A stretch of DNA of 64,000 nt from Alloprevotella tannerae (GTDB taxonomy: Bacteria > Bacteroidota > Bacteroidia > Bacteroidales > Bacteroidaceae), in assembly GCA_015259125.1 (NCBI GenBank), contig JABZGR010000003.1, forward strand, positions 62,001 through 126,000, in the 5' to 3' direction. Shown one piece after another: positions 45,272-55,385 of the stretch. A program made the position numbers and the translations under genes. The notes under the pieces were generated by a model. The model had not been told where the DNA came from. It did not search any database and saw only the letters and a program-made list of their open reading frames with translations. Each line of letters begins with the position of its first letter. The first letter of the stretch is position 1.

Positions 45272-46653
45272 AACGTGTACTTCTAATGGCTTTATCTGCC
45301 ATTCCTACGCTACTCTTTGCTCAAGGAGGCATTACCCCTGCTATGCTGCGCCAGTTTAAGGCCGACAACGCACCGACAGCCAATACAAAAGTTTTGCGCA
45401 ACGCATTAGCACAAAACAACATCAACGACTTGGCCTTAGTAGCCGATAATCCGGATGCCAACGACACATACTTTTCTCACGAAGTCAAGTCAAAAGGCAT
45501 TACAAATCAACGCTCAAGCGGTCGTTGCTGGCTCTTTACGGGACTTAACGTTATGCGTGCCGACGCCATCAACCGCTTCCAGATGGGCAGCTTCCAATTT
45601 TCACAGGCTTACAACTTTTTCTTCGATCAATTGGAGAAGTCTAACCTCTTCCTGCAAGCCGTGATCGACAACGCGAAGCAACCTATCGACAACCAACTCA
45701 ATACGTGGCTCTTCGAACATCCGCTTTCCGACGGTGGCACCTTCTCCGGCGTGCAGGATGTCGTTACAAAATACGGTGTAGTCCCGGCCGACGTTTTCCC
45801 CGAAAGCTTCAACGCCAACAATACGTCAAAAATGTCTGAGCTCATCCAATTGCGCCTTCGCGAAGACGGCCTCGAACTGCGCAAAATGGTAGCAAAAGGC
45901 GCAAAAGCAGCCGACATCGAAAAGCGCAAGACGCAGATGCTCAGCACCGTATACCGCATACTGACCATCTGCCTTGGCACACCGCCCGAGAAGTTTACCT
46001 GGACGCTTCGCACAGCCGATGGTAAAGCCGTTGAGACCAAGACGTACACGCCGCAGGAGTTTTACCAGGCTTTCGTAGGCAAGGATCTGAAAAACAGCTA
46101 CGTGATGGTGATGAACGACCCCACGCATCCTTACTACAAGACCTATACAATTGATATGGACCGCCACTCTTACGATGGCAAAAACTGGACGTACATCAAC
46201 CTGCCTATGAATGAAATCAAGGCTATGGCTATCGCAAGCATCAAAGACTCAGCCATGATGTATATGAGTTGCGACGTAGGCAAACTCTACAACCGTAAGA
46301 GCCCCGTGCTCTCAATGAACAACTACGACTACGAATCATTGCTCGGCACGAAGTTTACAATGGACAAAGCAGATCGCATCCGCACACACGCAAGTGCTTC
46401 CAGCCACGCGATGACGTTAATGGCAGTCGACTTAGACGCCAACGGCAAGCCGAAGAAGTGGATGGTTGAAAACAGCTGGGGCGAAGATAGCGGCTTCCGC
46501 GGCCACTTAATTATGACCGACGAATGGTTTGACAATTACCTCTTCCGCCTCGTGGTCGACAAGAAGTATGTCCCCGCAGCCACGCTCAAACTCTTGGATC
46601 AGAAACCCACGCAACTTCCGGCTTGGGATCCGCTCTTCAAGACCGAAGAATAA
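45268..46653 (+). CDS. C1B-family aminopeptidase (bleomycin hydrolase type), exported
   Basis: 461 residues. The papain-like triad is visible: Cys in TNQRSSGRCWLFTGLNVMRA near residue 90, His in SASSHAMTLMAVD near residue 382, and Asn in KWMVENSWGEDSG near residue 405. Unlike the cytoplasmic PepC enzymes, it has a signal peptide (MKRVLLMALSAIPTLLFAQGG), so it works in the periplasm or outside. It trims N-terminal residues from peptides. It overlaps the PAP2 gene by 4 nt. Confidence 0.94.
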   Translation: MKRVLLMALSAIPTLLFAQGGITPAMLRQFKADNAPTANTKVLRNALAQNNINDLALVADNPDANDTYFSHEVKSKGITNQRSSGRCWLFTGLNVMRADAINRFQMGSFQFSQAYNFFFDQLEKSNLFLQAVIDNAKQPIDNQLNTWLFEHPLSDGGTFSGVQDVVTKYGVVPADVFPESFNANNTSKMSELIQLRLREDGLELRKMVAKGAKAADIEKRKTQMLSTVYRILTICLGTPPEKFTWTLRTADGKAVETKTYTPQEFYQAFVGKDLKNSYVMVMNDPTHPYYKTYTIDMDRHSYDGKNWTYINLPMNEIKAMAIASIKDSAMMYMSCDVGKLYNRKSPVLSMNNYDYESLLGTKFTMDKADRIRTHASASSHAMTLMAVDLDANGKPKKWMVENSWGEDSGFRGHLIMTDEWFDNYLFRLVVDKKYVPAATLKLLDQKPTQLPAWDPLFKTEE

Positions 46654-46831
46654 GCTGATGCCCCACAGGGCATCGACTACAAACATATTGGTGGCCTTTC
46701 ATCCATAGCAGACACCTCAATCAGCCGATTAGGTCTGCACGATGAGCCAACACCATTAGCGTATAGTAGTTTTAAAAAAGTGAGCATAAAGCTCTAATTA
46801 TAGATTGTTGTATTGAATTCTATGCGCTATC

Positions 46832-46866
46832 GGCCTCCCTCCAAACGAGGGAGGCCTTCTTTTATC
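46832..46866 (+). terminator. Terminator of the aminopeptidase gene
   Basis: GGCCTCCCTC (46832-46841) and GAGGGAGGCC (46847-46856) pair perfectly around a 5-nt loop and are followed by TTCTTTTATC. Confidence 0.88.
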
Positions 46867-47029
46867 CCCACACCAAAGCCCATTGCCCCCCGCACGACGC
46901 CGCCCCACGTCCGCAACAGGCGCCCCCATTTTCGCCTCCACCCTTCAAAAAATAGCGCCGAGGACGCCCCAATCTGCTAAGCGCCAAACCCGAAGAAGCA
47001 AAGTCCAAGCGCCAAGCGCAGCACTTACG

Positions 47030-47117
47030 CTCGTGATAAAAAAGGTTTCACCTCACGATAAAAAGTACTTCATCTCACGAGCGCAAACCTTTTTTCTCGT
47101 GAGCGCAAACTCCGCGA
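47030..47117. repeat. Family-2 intergenic array: four TCACGA/TCGTGA modules, exact 22-bp period
   Basis: CTCGTGAT (47030), CTCACGAT (47052), CTCACGAG (47074) and CTCGTGAG (47096) are spaced exactly 22 bp. Fill sequences (AAAAAAGGTTTCAC, AAAAAGTACTTCAT, CGCAAACCTTTTTT) are shared with the copy at 32401. It sits in the 1018-bp gap between the aminopeptidase and the fumarate reductase operon; apart from its terminator and the frd promoter the gap has no other recognisable content, and the long plus-strand frame through it is a chance frame. Confidence 0.85.
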
Positions 47118-47542
47118 ACACGTCAGGCGCACTTTTTGGCCAAGCCAAATGCCTTATTATCAAACGCAAAAGGAGCAAAAGCCCAAACTTCCGCATCGCC
47201 AAACGGCCGCGCCGCGTGCGCCGATACAGCACCGACCGCCATACCCCAACCGAGCGCGCCCCTCAGCCCTTTCCTAAAAAATTTCATCGGCCATCATCGC
47301 TTCCCCTTTTTTGAGTATTGCCAATGACCGACCAAATTCGGGAAACGCCAAAAAGCTACCCCATCCGTAGAACAAAAAAACCGCATTTCGCCTTTCCCGG
47401 CATGGCGGCAAATTGACACCATTAAAGCCCCTTTCAGTCCGAAACTTCGCCTTCTAAACGACCAAAAAGCAGACTAGAAGCGGACTATCCTCATAATTGA
47501 GTATTGAAACCCATAAAAATGGATAGAATAAAAGCCTTTTTG

Positions 47543-47575
47543 TTTGGCACATATTTGGGGTTTAGCTTATCTTTG
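47543..47575 (+). promoter_or_regulatory. Promoter of the fumarate reductase operon
   Basis: TTTG (47543-47546), 21 bp, TATCTTTG (47568-47575), followed by an ~90-nt leader to the first ATG. Confidence 0.7.
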
Positions 47576-47671
47576 CAGAGCATTCGAAGTTCCTCATTTA
47601 TGGGGATATGACGTTTGCGAACCACTTCGAGCAAATCAAATCAAACAAAATAACAATTTAATCAAAAACTT

Positions 47672-48355
47672 ATGTGGTTATACAATTCATCCATCGGACG
47701 GAAGGTTGTGATGTCAGTATCCGGCATTGCGCTTATCTTGTTCCTGACGTTCCACGCTTGCATGAACGTTGTGGCACTCTTTTCAGCAGATGCCTACAAT
47801 GAGATCTGCGAGTTTCTCGGCTCGAACTGGTATGCCGTAGCCGGAACGGTTGCGCTCATCGGCTTAATTGCCATACACTTTATCTACGCGGTCATCTTGA
47901 CGCTTCAGAACCGCAAGGCACGTGGCAACAACCGCTACGCTGTCACGGCAACTCCGGACAAGGTTGACTGGAACTCGCGCAATATGTTTGTGTTGGGCGT
48001 AATCATCGTATTGGGCCTTCTCCTCCACTTGTTCAACTTCTGGTACAACATGATGTTTGCTGAGTTTGCAAACGGCGGAATGGCTTTCGTAGGAAACTAC
48101 TCTGCAACTGACGGAGCCGGCTTGATGAGCTATACCTTTAAGAATCCGGTCTTCACGGTTCTTTACATCCTTTGGTTTGCCGCTATCTGGTTTCACCTCA
48201 CGCACGGCTTTTGGAGTGCAATGCAGACGCTCGGCCTCGACGGTAAGATTTGGTTCAACCGTTGGAGAGTGATCGGCAATGTTTATGTAACGATCGTAAT
48301 GCTCTGCTTCGTAGCCGTGGCTATCCGCTTCGCTTTCTGTGGCGGCGCGTGCTAA
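47672..48355 (+). CDS. frdC: Fumarate reductase/succinate dehydrogenase cytochrome b subunit
   Basis: 227 residues with five hydrophobic segments, the di-heme type B cytochrome b arrangement. Heme-ligand histidines lie in FLTFHACMNVV, AIHFIYAVIL, LHLFNFWYN and FHLTHGFWSAMQTLG. The N-terminus SSIGRKVVMSVSGIALILF is the classical start of this subunit. It anchors the flavoprotein and Fe-S subunits to the membrane and passes electrons from menaquinol. First gene of the operon. Confidence 0.96.
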   Translation: MWLYNSSIGRKVVMSVSGIALILFLTFHACMNVVALFSADAYNEICEFLGSNWYAVAGTVALIGLIAIHFIYAVILTLQNRKARGNNRYAVTATPDKVDWNSRNMFVLGVIIVLGLLLHLFNFWYNMMFAEFANGGMAFVGNYSATDGAGLMSYTFKNPVFTVLYILWFAAIWFHLTHGFWSAMQTLGLDGKIWFNRWRVIGNVYVTIVMLCFVAVAIRFAFCGGAC

Positions 48356-48398
48356 GTGAGCGTTTTTTTAGCTTTATCAAACACACAAGGAAATAATT

Positions 48399-50339
48399 AT
48401 GGCAACTATAGATTCTAAAATCCCTGAGGGAATTGTCTCTCAGAAATGGACCAACTATAAAGCGCACCAAAAATTAGTAAACCCGGCCAATAAGCGAAAG
48501 CTGGACATTATCGTCGTCGGAACAGGACTTGCCGGTGCAAGTGCGGCCGCTTCGCTGGGCGAAATGGGCTTTAAGGTGCTCAACTTCTGCATCCAAGACT
48601 CACCGCGCCGCGCGCACTCTATCGCAGCTCAGGGCGGTATCAACGCAGCTAAGAACTACCAAAACGACGGCGACTCTGTTTATCGTCTCTTCTACGATAC
48701 GGTGAAGGGCGGCGACTATCGTGCTCGCGAAGCAAACGTATATCGCCTCGCTGAAGTCAGCGCAAGCATCATCGATCAATGCGTTGCGCAAGGCGTACCC
48801 TTTGCTCGCGAATATGGCGGCTTGCTCGCCAACCGCTCTTTCGGTGGCGTGCAGGTAAGTCGTACGTTCTACGCAAAAGGACAAACGGGCCAGCAGCTGC
48901 TGCTCGGTGCTTACTCAGCACTTATGTGCCAAGTAAACACAGGAAACGTAAAACTTTATACGCGCTATGAGATGCTCGACGTGGTAATCGTTGACGGACG
49001 TGCACGCGGCATCATAGCTCGTAACCTCGTAACAGGCAAATTGGAGCGTTTCGCTGCACACTGCGTCGTATTAGGCACAGGTGGCTACGGCAACGCTTAC
49101 TTCCTCTCTACGAATGCAATGGGTTGCAACTGCTCTGCAGCTATTGCGGCTTACCGCAAGGGCGCTTACTTCGCTAACCCCGCCTTCGTACAGATTCACC
49201 CCACGTGTATTCCGGTTCACGGCGACAAGCAAAGTAAGCTGACGCTGATGTCGGAGTCGCTACGTAACGACGGCCGCATCTGGGTTCCTAAGAAGATAGA
49301 AGATGCGAAGAAGCTGCAAGCCGGCGAACTCGAAGGACGCGATATTCCGGAAGAGGATCGCGACTACTACCTCGAGCGCCGCTATCCGGCTTTCGGTAAC
49401 CTCGTTCCCCGCGACGTGGCAAGCCGCGCTGCTAAAGAGCGCTGCGATGCAGGCTTCGGCGTAAACAACACGGGCCTTGCCGTATTCCTCGATTTCTCTG
49501 AGGCTATCAACCGCTTGGGCCGTGACGTTGTAGAAGCACGCTACGGTAACCTCTTCGATATGTACGAAGAAATTACTGACGTGAGCCCTTATGACAACCC
49601 GATGATGATCTATCCGGCTATTCACTACACGATGGGCGGACTTTGGGTTGACTATGAACTCTCTACGAACATTCCGGGCCTATTCGCAATCGGCGAGTGC
49701 AACTTCTCTGACCACGGTGCAAACCGCTTAGGTGCATCTGCATTGATGCAAGGTTTGGCTGACGGCTATTTCGTATTGCCTTACACGATTCAAAACTACT
49801 TGAGCGACCAGATCACCATAGGACACTTCTCTGCCGATGCACCTGAATATATCGCAGCTGAGAAGGAAGTGCAAGATCGCATCGATCATATCCTCAACAT
49901 TAATGGTAAGCGCTCTGTGGACAGCCTCCACAAAGAACTTGGCCACGTGATGTGGGAATACGTAGGTATGGCACGCTCTAAGGAAGGCCTTGAAAAGGCA
50001 CTCGTACTGATGGATGAAATCCGCAAAGAGTTTGAGACAAACCTCTTCGTGCCTCACATTGAAGGCGTGAACATCGAATTGGAGAAAGCTTTGCGCTTGA
50101 ACGACTTCATTACGATGGGCAAACTGGTAGCCATCGACGCCCTCCATCGCGAAGAAAGCTGCGGCGGTCACTTCCGCATAGAGCATCAGACCGAAGACGG
50201 CGAGGCGAAGCGTGACGACCAAAACTGCTTCTACGTGAGCTGCTGGGAATATCAAGGCGAGGACAAGAATCCTGTTAAGTTCGAAGAACCCCTGAAATAT
50301 GAGGCTATCGAAGTGAAGACCCGCAACTATAAGAGTTAA
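48399..50339 (+). CDS. frdA: Fumarate reductase/succinate dehydrogenase flavoprotein subunit
   Basis: 646 residues. The FAD-binding GTGLAGASAAASLGEMG is near residue 37, and HSIAAQGGINAAKNYQNDGD contains the His that binds FAD covalently. Other marks: HPTCIPVHGDKQSKLTLMSESLRNDGR, FSDHGANRLGASALMQGLADG, and the C-terminal EESCGGHFRIEHQT. In anaerobic Bacteroidales this enzyme mainly reduces fumarate in the succinate pathway. It begins 43 nt after the cytochrome b gene. Confidence 0.97.
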   Translation: MATIDSKIPEGIVSQKWTNYKAHQKLVNPANKRKLDIIVVGTGLAGASAAASLGEMGFKVLNFCIQDSPRRAHSIAAQGGINAAKNYQNDGDSVYRLFYDTVKGGDYRAREANVYRLAEVSASIIDQCVAQGVPFAREYGGLLANRSFGGVQVSRTFYAKGQTGQQLLLGAYSALMCQVNTGNVKLYTRYEMLDVVIVDGRARGIIARNLVTGKLERFAAHCVVLGTGGYGNAYFLSTNAMGCNCSAAIAAYRKGAYFANPAFVQIHPTCIPVHGDKQSKLTLMSESLRNDGRIWVPKKIEDAKKLQAGELEGRDIPEEDRDYYLERRYPAFGNLVPRDVASRAAKERCDAGFGVNNTGLAVFLDFSEAINRLGRDVVEARYGNLFDMYEEITDVSPYDNPMMIYPAIHYTMGGLWVDYELSTNIPGLFAIGECNFSDHGANRLGASALMQGLADGYFVLPYTIQNYLSDQITIGHFSADAPEYIAAEKEVQDRIDHILNINGKRSVDSLHKELGHVMWEYVGMARSKEGLEKALVLMDEIRKEFETNLFVPHIEGVNIELEKALRLNDFITMGKLVAIDALHREESCGGHFRIEHQTEDGEAKRDDQNCFYVSCWEYQGEDKNPVKFEEPLKYEAIEVKTRNYKS

Positions 50340-50375
50340 GCTCGTTTATCAACCAATATTAAAGAACAACGATTT

Positions 50376-51134
50376 ATGGCTAAGAATATAAGTTTTAAGC
50401 TGCGCTATTGGAAGCAAAACGGGCCGAAAGATGCAGGCCATTTTGACGAGCGCGAAATGAAGGACATCCCTGACGATACGTCATTCCTCGAAATGCTTGA
50501 CATATTAAATGAGCAGCTTGTCGAAGAAGGCAAGGAGCCGTTTGTATTTGATCACGATTGCCGCGAAGGTATCTGCGGTATGTGCTCTCTCTACATCAAC
50601 GGTACGCCGCACGGCAAGACGGAGACGGGCGCTACGACCTGCCAACTCTATATGCGTCGTTTCCGCGATGGCGAAACGATAACGGTAGAGCCTTGGCGCT
50701 CTGCAGCTTTCCCCGTGATCAAAGACTGTATGGTTGATCGTACAGCATTTGATAAGATTCAATCTGCCGGTGGTTACGTCTCTGTGCGCACGGGTGCTCC
50801 TCAGGATGCCAACAGCATTCTGATTCCGAAGCAAGATGCAGACGAGGCAATGGATTGTGCTTCTTGCATCGGCTGTGGCGCTTGCGTAGCAGCTTGTAAG
50901 AATGGCTCTGCAATGCTCTTCGTTAGTTCACGCGTAAGCCAGTTCGCGTTGCTGCCGCAAGGCCGCCCAGAAGCTGCTCGCCGCGCAAAACTAATGGTGA
51001 AGAAGATGGACGAATTAGGCTTTGGCAACTGTACCAATACGCGTGCTTGCGAGGCTGTATGCCCCAAGAACGAATCGATTGCAAACATTGCCCGCCTCAA
51101 CCGCGAATTCATCAAAGCAAAGTTGGCTGACTAA
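50376..51134 (+). CDS. frdB: Fumarate reductase/succinate dehydrogenase iron-sulfur subunit
   Basis: 252 residues. The [2Fe-2S] ligands are in DCREGICGMCSLYINGTPHG; the ferredoxin-like part has CASCIGCGACVAACKNGSA, and a final Cys cluster is in NCTNTRACEAVCPKNESI. It carries electrons between the flavoprotein and cytochrome b. The gene starts 36 nt after frdA and is followed by a strong terminator. Confidence 0.97.
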   Translation: MAKNISFKLRYWKQNGPKDAGHFDEREMKDIPDDTSFLEMLDILNEQLVEEGKEPFVFDHDCREGICGMCSLYINGTPHGKTETGATTCQLYMRRFRDGETITVEPWRSAAFPVIKDCMVDRTAFDKIQSAGGYVSVRTGAPQDANSILIPKQDADEAMDCASCIGCGACVAACKNGSAMLFVSSRVSQFALLPQGRPEAARRAKLMVKKMDELGFGNCTNTRACEAVCPKNESIANIARLNREFIKAKLAD

Positions 51135-51157
51135 GCAGTATAGTTAACACATTATAG

Positions 51158-51200
51158 AATCCCCTCGCCCGCAGTGCTCCTGCCAGCGAGGGGATTTTTG
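51158..51200 (+). terminator. Terminator of the fumarate reductase operon
   Basis: AATCCCCTCGC (51158-51168) and GCGAGGGGATT (51186-51196) form a perfect 11-bp stem, followed by TTTG. Confidence 0.88.
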
Positions 51201-51524
51201 TAACGCGCTTAGCACGCTTTAAACGCCACGCTACAGTGCGCCTTATATTATATATCATTCAAGTATTCTTCAATGCCCATCTTGCACGCGAACACCAAGG
51301 ATTTACGCCCTGTTTATCCCTAATAACACTTACTTAGCGACTAAGCCAAACTTAAGCGCCATTTAGGGGCAATCCATAAAGTCTTGCACGCAGATATAGA
51401 TTTGAACGGACAATGCTAAAAGCCCCAAAGCACACAATATATATAATAGGCACGCCGGCTTGATCTTTCAGTGCTTTCACGTATGAACATTAGCGCGACT
51501 TAAAAGATTGACTTTAGAAGGTGA
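51201..51524. other. 320-bp gap without a gene
   Basis: Between the two convergent terminators (frd and the hybrid sensor). No array, promoter or credible frame was seen. Confidence 0.5.
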
Positions 51525-51568
51525 CAGAAGAAGCCTACGGAGCATCGCAAAGCTATGCCCCGTAGGCT
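51525..51568 (-). terminator. Terminator of the hybrid sensor gene
   Basis: AGCCTACGG-GCAT (51532-51545) pairs with ATGC-CCGTAGGCT (51555-51568). The central mismatch is a G-U pair only in minus-strand RNA, which then reads TCTTCTGTC. It lies about 195 nt after the stop. Confidence 0.7.
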
Positions 51569-51764
51569 GAATTATAGTATAGCATCCGTCAGCTAGCGAT
51601 ATTCAGCAAAAATTGTGATAGAGATACGCTGCAACGGACGCTGCTTTGTAGTTGGCAGCCTCGCCAAATTACGTTTTCGCCTACGGTCACATCCGTATTG
51701 CTACAGCTATCAGCCTTCTCGTGGAAATTGGCGAAGAATATTTTAAGAAATTGCAAGGAACAAC

Positions 51765-54743
51765 TTACGTTACCGACCGTGTCCTTTCATCGGGCGTGTC
51801 TACGTTATCTTGCAAATCATCTTCGTCCTCATCAAAATCAGGTTCGCACGCTTCGGCTGATGAGTCATTAACCTTACGCTTATATTTCGTCGGCGTGAAG
51901 CCATAGGTCTTTTTGAAGGCATGATAGAAGCCGGAATAATGCTCAAAGCCGGAAAGCTCGGCAACCTCGTCAAGGGAAATGTCAGGGCGCGTATCAAGCA
52001 GCATCTTCGCACGCTTCATCTTGACTTCCTTAATATAAGAAACCGGCGACATTCCGGTTAGTGCCATCAATTTACGATGGAACTGACGCTTACTCATACA
52101 TAATCTGTCGGCCAGCACGCTTACTTCAAGTTGCTGTGTATCTAGCAAGGCATAAATGACATCGATCGTCTTTCCAAGGAAGAACTCGTCGGCGGTAGAC
52201 AAAGTGGGCATGACCACCTCATTAGACTTAATTGCACTAGCATATTTGTTTCTCAGCAAGCTGCGTTGCTCTAAGAGTTTTTCTACTCTCGTGCGCAACT
52301 CTTCACTATTAAAAGGCTTCACGAGATAAGCATCGGCGCCGGCTTCCAACCCCTTTATACGATCTTCTTCAGTATTCTTCGCCGTAATGACAATAATCGG
52401 GATATGATTGACTATTTCATTCTTTCTGATGGCGCGACAAACATCAAGACCGCCTATCTCAGGCATCATTAAGTCAGTGATGATTAAATCGGGCACAAGT
52501 TCCTCAGCTTTCTGCAGACCAATCTTGCCATTTTCAGCATAGTATACGCTATAACGCGAAGCCAATTGTGAGCCAATATAAGCGGCTACATCTTTGTTGT
52601 CTTCAATGATAAGTATACGGCAATCGTTATTATTGCTTTCCACTTTATCAATGAGTGACGCCATCGTATCAGGCATTTTGGGAGCGCCGATAATGGGATG
52701 ACTATCGACGGCTTGCTTGCTTTCGTGGCGGATGGGCAGACTCAAATGGAACGTTGTCCCCTTTCCGAGTACACTTTCTACGTGGATCTTTCCACCGATA
52801 ACCTCTACGATGCGATGAACCAAGGCAAGTCCTACGCCCGTACCTACCTGTTCTGTATCTTGCTCAGCTTGATAGAAGGGTTGGAAAATATGGGCAAGCG
52901 CCGCGGGGTCTATACCCTTGCCCGTATCAGCCACGCTGATCAATAAGTTTTCGTTATCACGTTCTAGCTTTATCGTAATATGTCCATATTCGGGTGTATA
53001 CTTAAAGGCATTAGAAAGCAGGTTGTTCATAATCTTATTAAGATAATCGGGTACGAAGTCGGTCTCTAAATCCACACTTGTTACGAAGTGGAGATCCACA
53101 TTGCAGCATCGGGCATAATCACGATAAGATTCGACGATCATCGTAATGTAGGCAGCAATATTACCACTACGCCAATCAAGATTGCCCACTGATGATTTTA
53201 TCTTTGAGATATCAAGCAATTGGTTGATCAAATCGAGCAAGCTTTCGCCTTGACGTTCAATCGTGCAAATTTTCGCCTTTGTCTCAGCAGGCAAGTCCTC
53301 ATCATGCTTTAAGTCACCACTTAAACCGAGAATCACGGTGAGCGGGGTGCGGAATTCATGGGTAATATTCGTAAAGAAGTTCTCCCGCAATTGCGACATT
53401 TGCTTTAAGGCAACATGATTTCTTTTACGAATACGCTGCACATAAGACATTAAAATCACGATAGCAAACAAGGAGAGCAAAACAAAGATAAAGACGACAT
53501 AGCTTACATAGCGCATCGTACGCTCTGACTGCAACTTTAAATCCGCTTCATTAAGCATGCGCTTGCGGTGATTGCGCTCAATGTTCAAACTTATATTTTG
53601 TATGCGATTTACGCGGCCTATATTCAACACACTATCTTGCCAAAATTGGGCTTGCTCGTGACAAGAGAGCGCATCTGCATAGCAACCGGATTGCTTGTAG
53701 TATTTATAATACTGATCGTAAACTTGTACAAGATGCTCAGGTGACTTAATTCGAGTAGCCATCTCTTTAGCTCGCCCCAACTGCTCCAAAGCCTCAGACG
53801 TTTTCCCTAATTTGAAGTAAATACCGGTCAGAGCCAACAACGGACTTAAAGCGTGCCATTCATCTTTGCAAGGCTGCAAAAGACTATAGGCGGTTTCATA
53901 ATCACGGGCTGCTTGCTCATATTCGCCGGTCTTTTCGTGCAGTGAGCCCAAATAGGTATGACAAAGCGAGATTCCAATAACCTCGTTTGCCGCTTTATTG
54001 AATTCCATGGAACGTAGATAGTAAACGCGCGCCGAATCTAACTTTCCGGATTCCTCAAAGATAGAGCCAATATTTGCGTTGTCAATGGCCTGACCTACGG
54101 CACTATTGAGTTTTTTCTCCCCTTTTAGCGCGAGACGCAGAACGCTATCAGCTCGCTCATGGTTGCCAAGACTCATGTAAATATTACCTAGACCATTGAG
54201 CGACTTAACGTGGTTTTTCAACGCCAATTTAGAAGTGTCGGAGAATTCTTCGCTCAATTTTAAGGCGCGATAATGGTATTCTTGCGCTACGTCGAGTATA
54301 CTCATTCGACGATAATCCGTTCCGATATTATTAAGTGAACGCACCCACTCTAGCGTGTCATTAAGCGCTTCTGCTTCTTTAAGCGCCTCCGAATGAGCGC
54401 GCACGGCTTCTTCAAAGCGGCTCTCATTACGCAGACGCTTTCCCTTTATGCGCAGAGCTATGATATAGCCTATTTTATTGCCGCTTTCTGCAAAGCGGTG
54501 CTGTAGGGTCTCAATAGAGTCGATCGAAGATAAGGCTTCTATTTGTTTTTCTAAAGCTACTCGCTCTTCGTTACGAACGCTTGATGATTTCCCCCCGCAG
54601 GCGAAAAGGAGCACAATGAGTGCTACAACACCACAGGTATGATAGAGGTGCAGAGAGGACTGCAAAAATTTCGTTTTATTCGCTGCTGAAAAAATGGAAC
54701 GCAGGAAATTAACATTAGTGAGATCAGGACGGCAACATTGCAT
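51765..54743 (-). CDS. Hybrid two-component sensor/AraC-type regulator with TPR sensor domain
   Basis: 992 residues combining a whole two-component system. A lipobox-like LLFAC-GG at Cys49 suggests the N-terminus is lipid-anchored outside the inner membrane. TPR repeats fill ~70-390 (AQEYHYRALKLSEEF, AARDYETAYSLLQPC). A membrane segment lies at ~411-434. The kinase has FFTNITHEFRTPL (phospho-His ~458), NNLLSNAFKYTPEYG, DTGKGIDPAALAHIFQPF and GTGVGLALVH. The receiver domain (~704-824) has DLIITDLMMPEIGG, and an AraC helix-turn-helix pair ends the protein (~864-957). It faces away from three secreted-protein genes, its possible targets. Confidence 0.94.
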   Translation of the reverse strand: MQCCRPDLTNVNFLRSIFSAANKTKFLQSSLHLYHTCGVVALIVLLFACGGKSSSVRNEERVALEKQIEALSSIDSIETLQHRFAESGNKIGYIIALRIKGKRLRNESRFEEAVRAHSEALKEAEALNDTLEWVRSLNNIGTDYRRMSILDVAQEYHYRALKLSEEFSDTSKLALKNHVKSLNGLGNIYMSLGNHERADSVLRLALKGEKKLNSAVGQAIDNANIGSIFEESGKLDSARVYYLRSMEFNKAANEVIGISLCHTYLGSLHEKTGEYEQAARDYETAYSLLQPCKDEWHALSPLLALTGIYFKLGKTSEALEQLGRAKEMATRIKSPEHLVQVYDQYYKYYKQSGCYADALSCHEQAQFWQDSVLNIGRVNRIQNISLNIERNHRKRMLNEADLKLQSERTMRYVSYVVFIFVLLSLFAIVILMSYVQRIRKRNHVALKQMSQLRENFFTNITHEFRTPLTVILGLSGDLKHDEDLPAETKAKICTIERQGESLLDLINQLLDISKIKSSVGNLDWRSGNIAAYITMIVESYRDYARCCNVDLHFVTSVDLETDFVPDYLNKIMNNLLSNAFKYTPEYGHITIKLERDNENLLISVADTGKGIDPAALAHIFQPFYQAEQDTEQVGTGVGLALVHRIVEVIGGKIHVESVLGKGTTFHLSLPIRHESKQAVDSHPIIGAPKMPDTMASLIDKVESNNNDCRILIIEDNKDVAAYIGSQLASRYSVYYAENGKIGLQKAEELVPDLIITDLMMPEIGGLDVCRAIRKNEIVNHIPIIVITAKNTEEDRIKGLEAGADAYLVKPFNSEELRTRVEKLLEQRSLLRNKYASAIKSNEVVMPTLSTADEFFLGKTIDVIYALLDTQQLEVSVLADRLCMSKRQFHRKLMALTGMSPVSYIKEVKMKRAKMLLDTRPDISLDEVAELSGFEHYSGFYHAFKKTYGFTPTKYKRKVNDSSAEACEPDFDEDEDDLQDNVDTPDERTRSVT

Positions 54744-54817
54744 TGAGTATTGTCTTTAGATCAATTCGAGTTACGTATTGACTCTTGGTTGATGTAAAAA
54801 GGATTGCGTAACTCTTG

Positions 54818-54825
54818 CAAAAATA
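54818..54825 (-). promoter_or_regulatory. -7 box of the hybrid sensor gene
   Basis: TATTTTTG on the minus strand matches TAnnTTTG, 75 nt before the ATG; no clear -33 TTTG. Confidence 0.4.
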
Positions 54826-55073
54826 ATTACAAATTTGATAGTAATGACCCTAAACGCCATAATTTTTCTTTGTATACCAAATATCATTATGCAAGATAAT
54901 AGTGAGGAAGACAATTTCGTTGTGGGGAAGAATATACAAAAGCAAGAGCGGTTTGTACTTAAATTGAAAAGTACGCAGTTAAGGCTAGTTATTGAGTTAC
55001 GAAGCTTCACGATGTTGGATTGATCGTGATACACATCGTCTTAACGCCAAGTATGGCTCGCCATTAAATAAAG

Positions 55074-55385
55074 TGCAAAATCTTCGATGAAATGGGGCAA
55101 AATCGCGACTTTTTGTAGTACGACACTGGACAAAAACGAGACAAGGCACAACACTTCGGGGAATATAAATAGCAATTGAGGACCATGACGCACAGCGTAA
55201 TGTGGGCAGTCCGTTTGAACGCAACAGTATCGGAGATTTACGATGCCTTCAAAATCTTTTGACTGAAAATGATCAACCTATAATGCTCCGGCGAAAAACA
55301 AAGGAAACCTTTAGCAAACACAGAAATGGCGAGTTAACACGTTGTATTATATTCAGAAAAGCGCGGTTTCATCGAAGATTTTGCA
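55074..55385. repeat. 312-bp segment bounded by a 19-bp perfect inverted repeat
   Basis: TGCAAAATCTTCGATGAAA at 55074-55092 recurs in inverse at 55367-55385, with 274 bp between. The arms are too far apart for a simple terminator. The interior has no gene of a known kind, and no clear target-site duplication flanks it. It lies in the 1.5-kb gap between the sensor gene and the secreted-protein cluster. The part of the gap from 55386 to 55690 has weak plus-strand frames only. Confidence 0.65.

Noticed and set aside
46883..47314. 143-residue plus-strand frame in the gap before the fumarate reductase operon
   Set aside because: Composition is proline/arginine-rich and unlike any family; it runs through a family-2 repeat array and lacks a promoter or ribosome site.
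55074..55385. Insertion sequence
   Set aside because: No transposase frame, no evident target-site duplication, and only 274 bp inside; at most a non-autonomous element.
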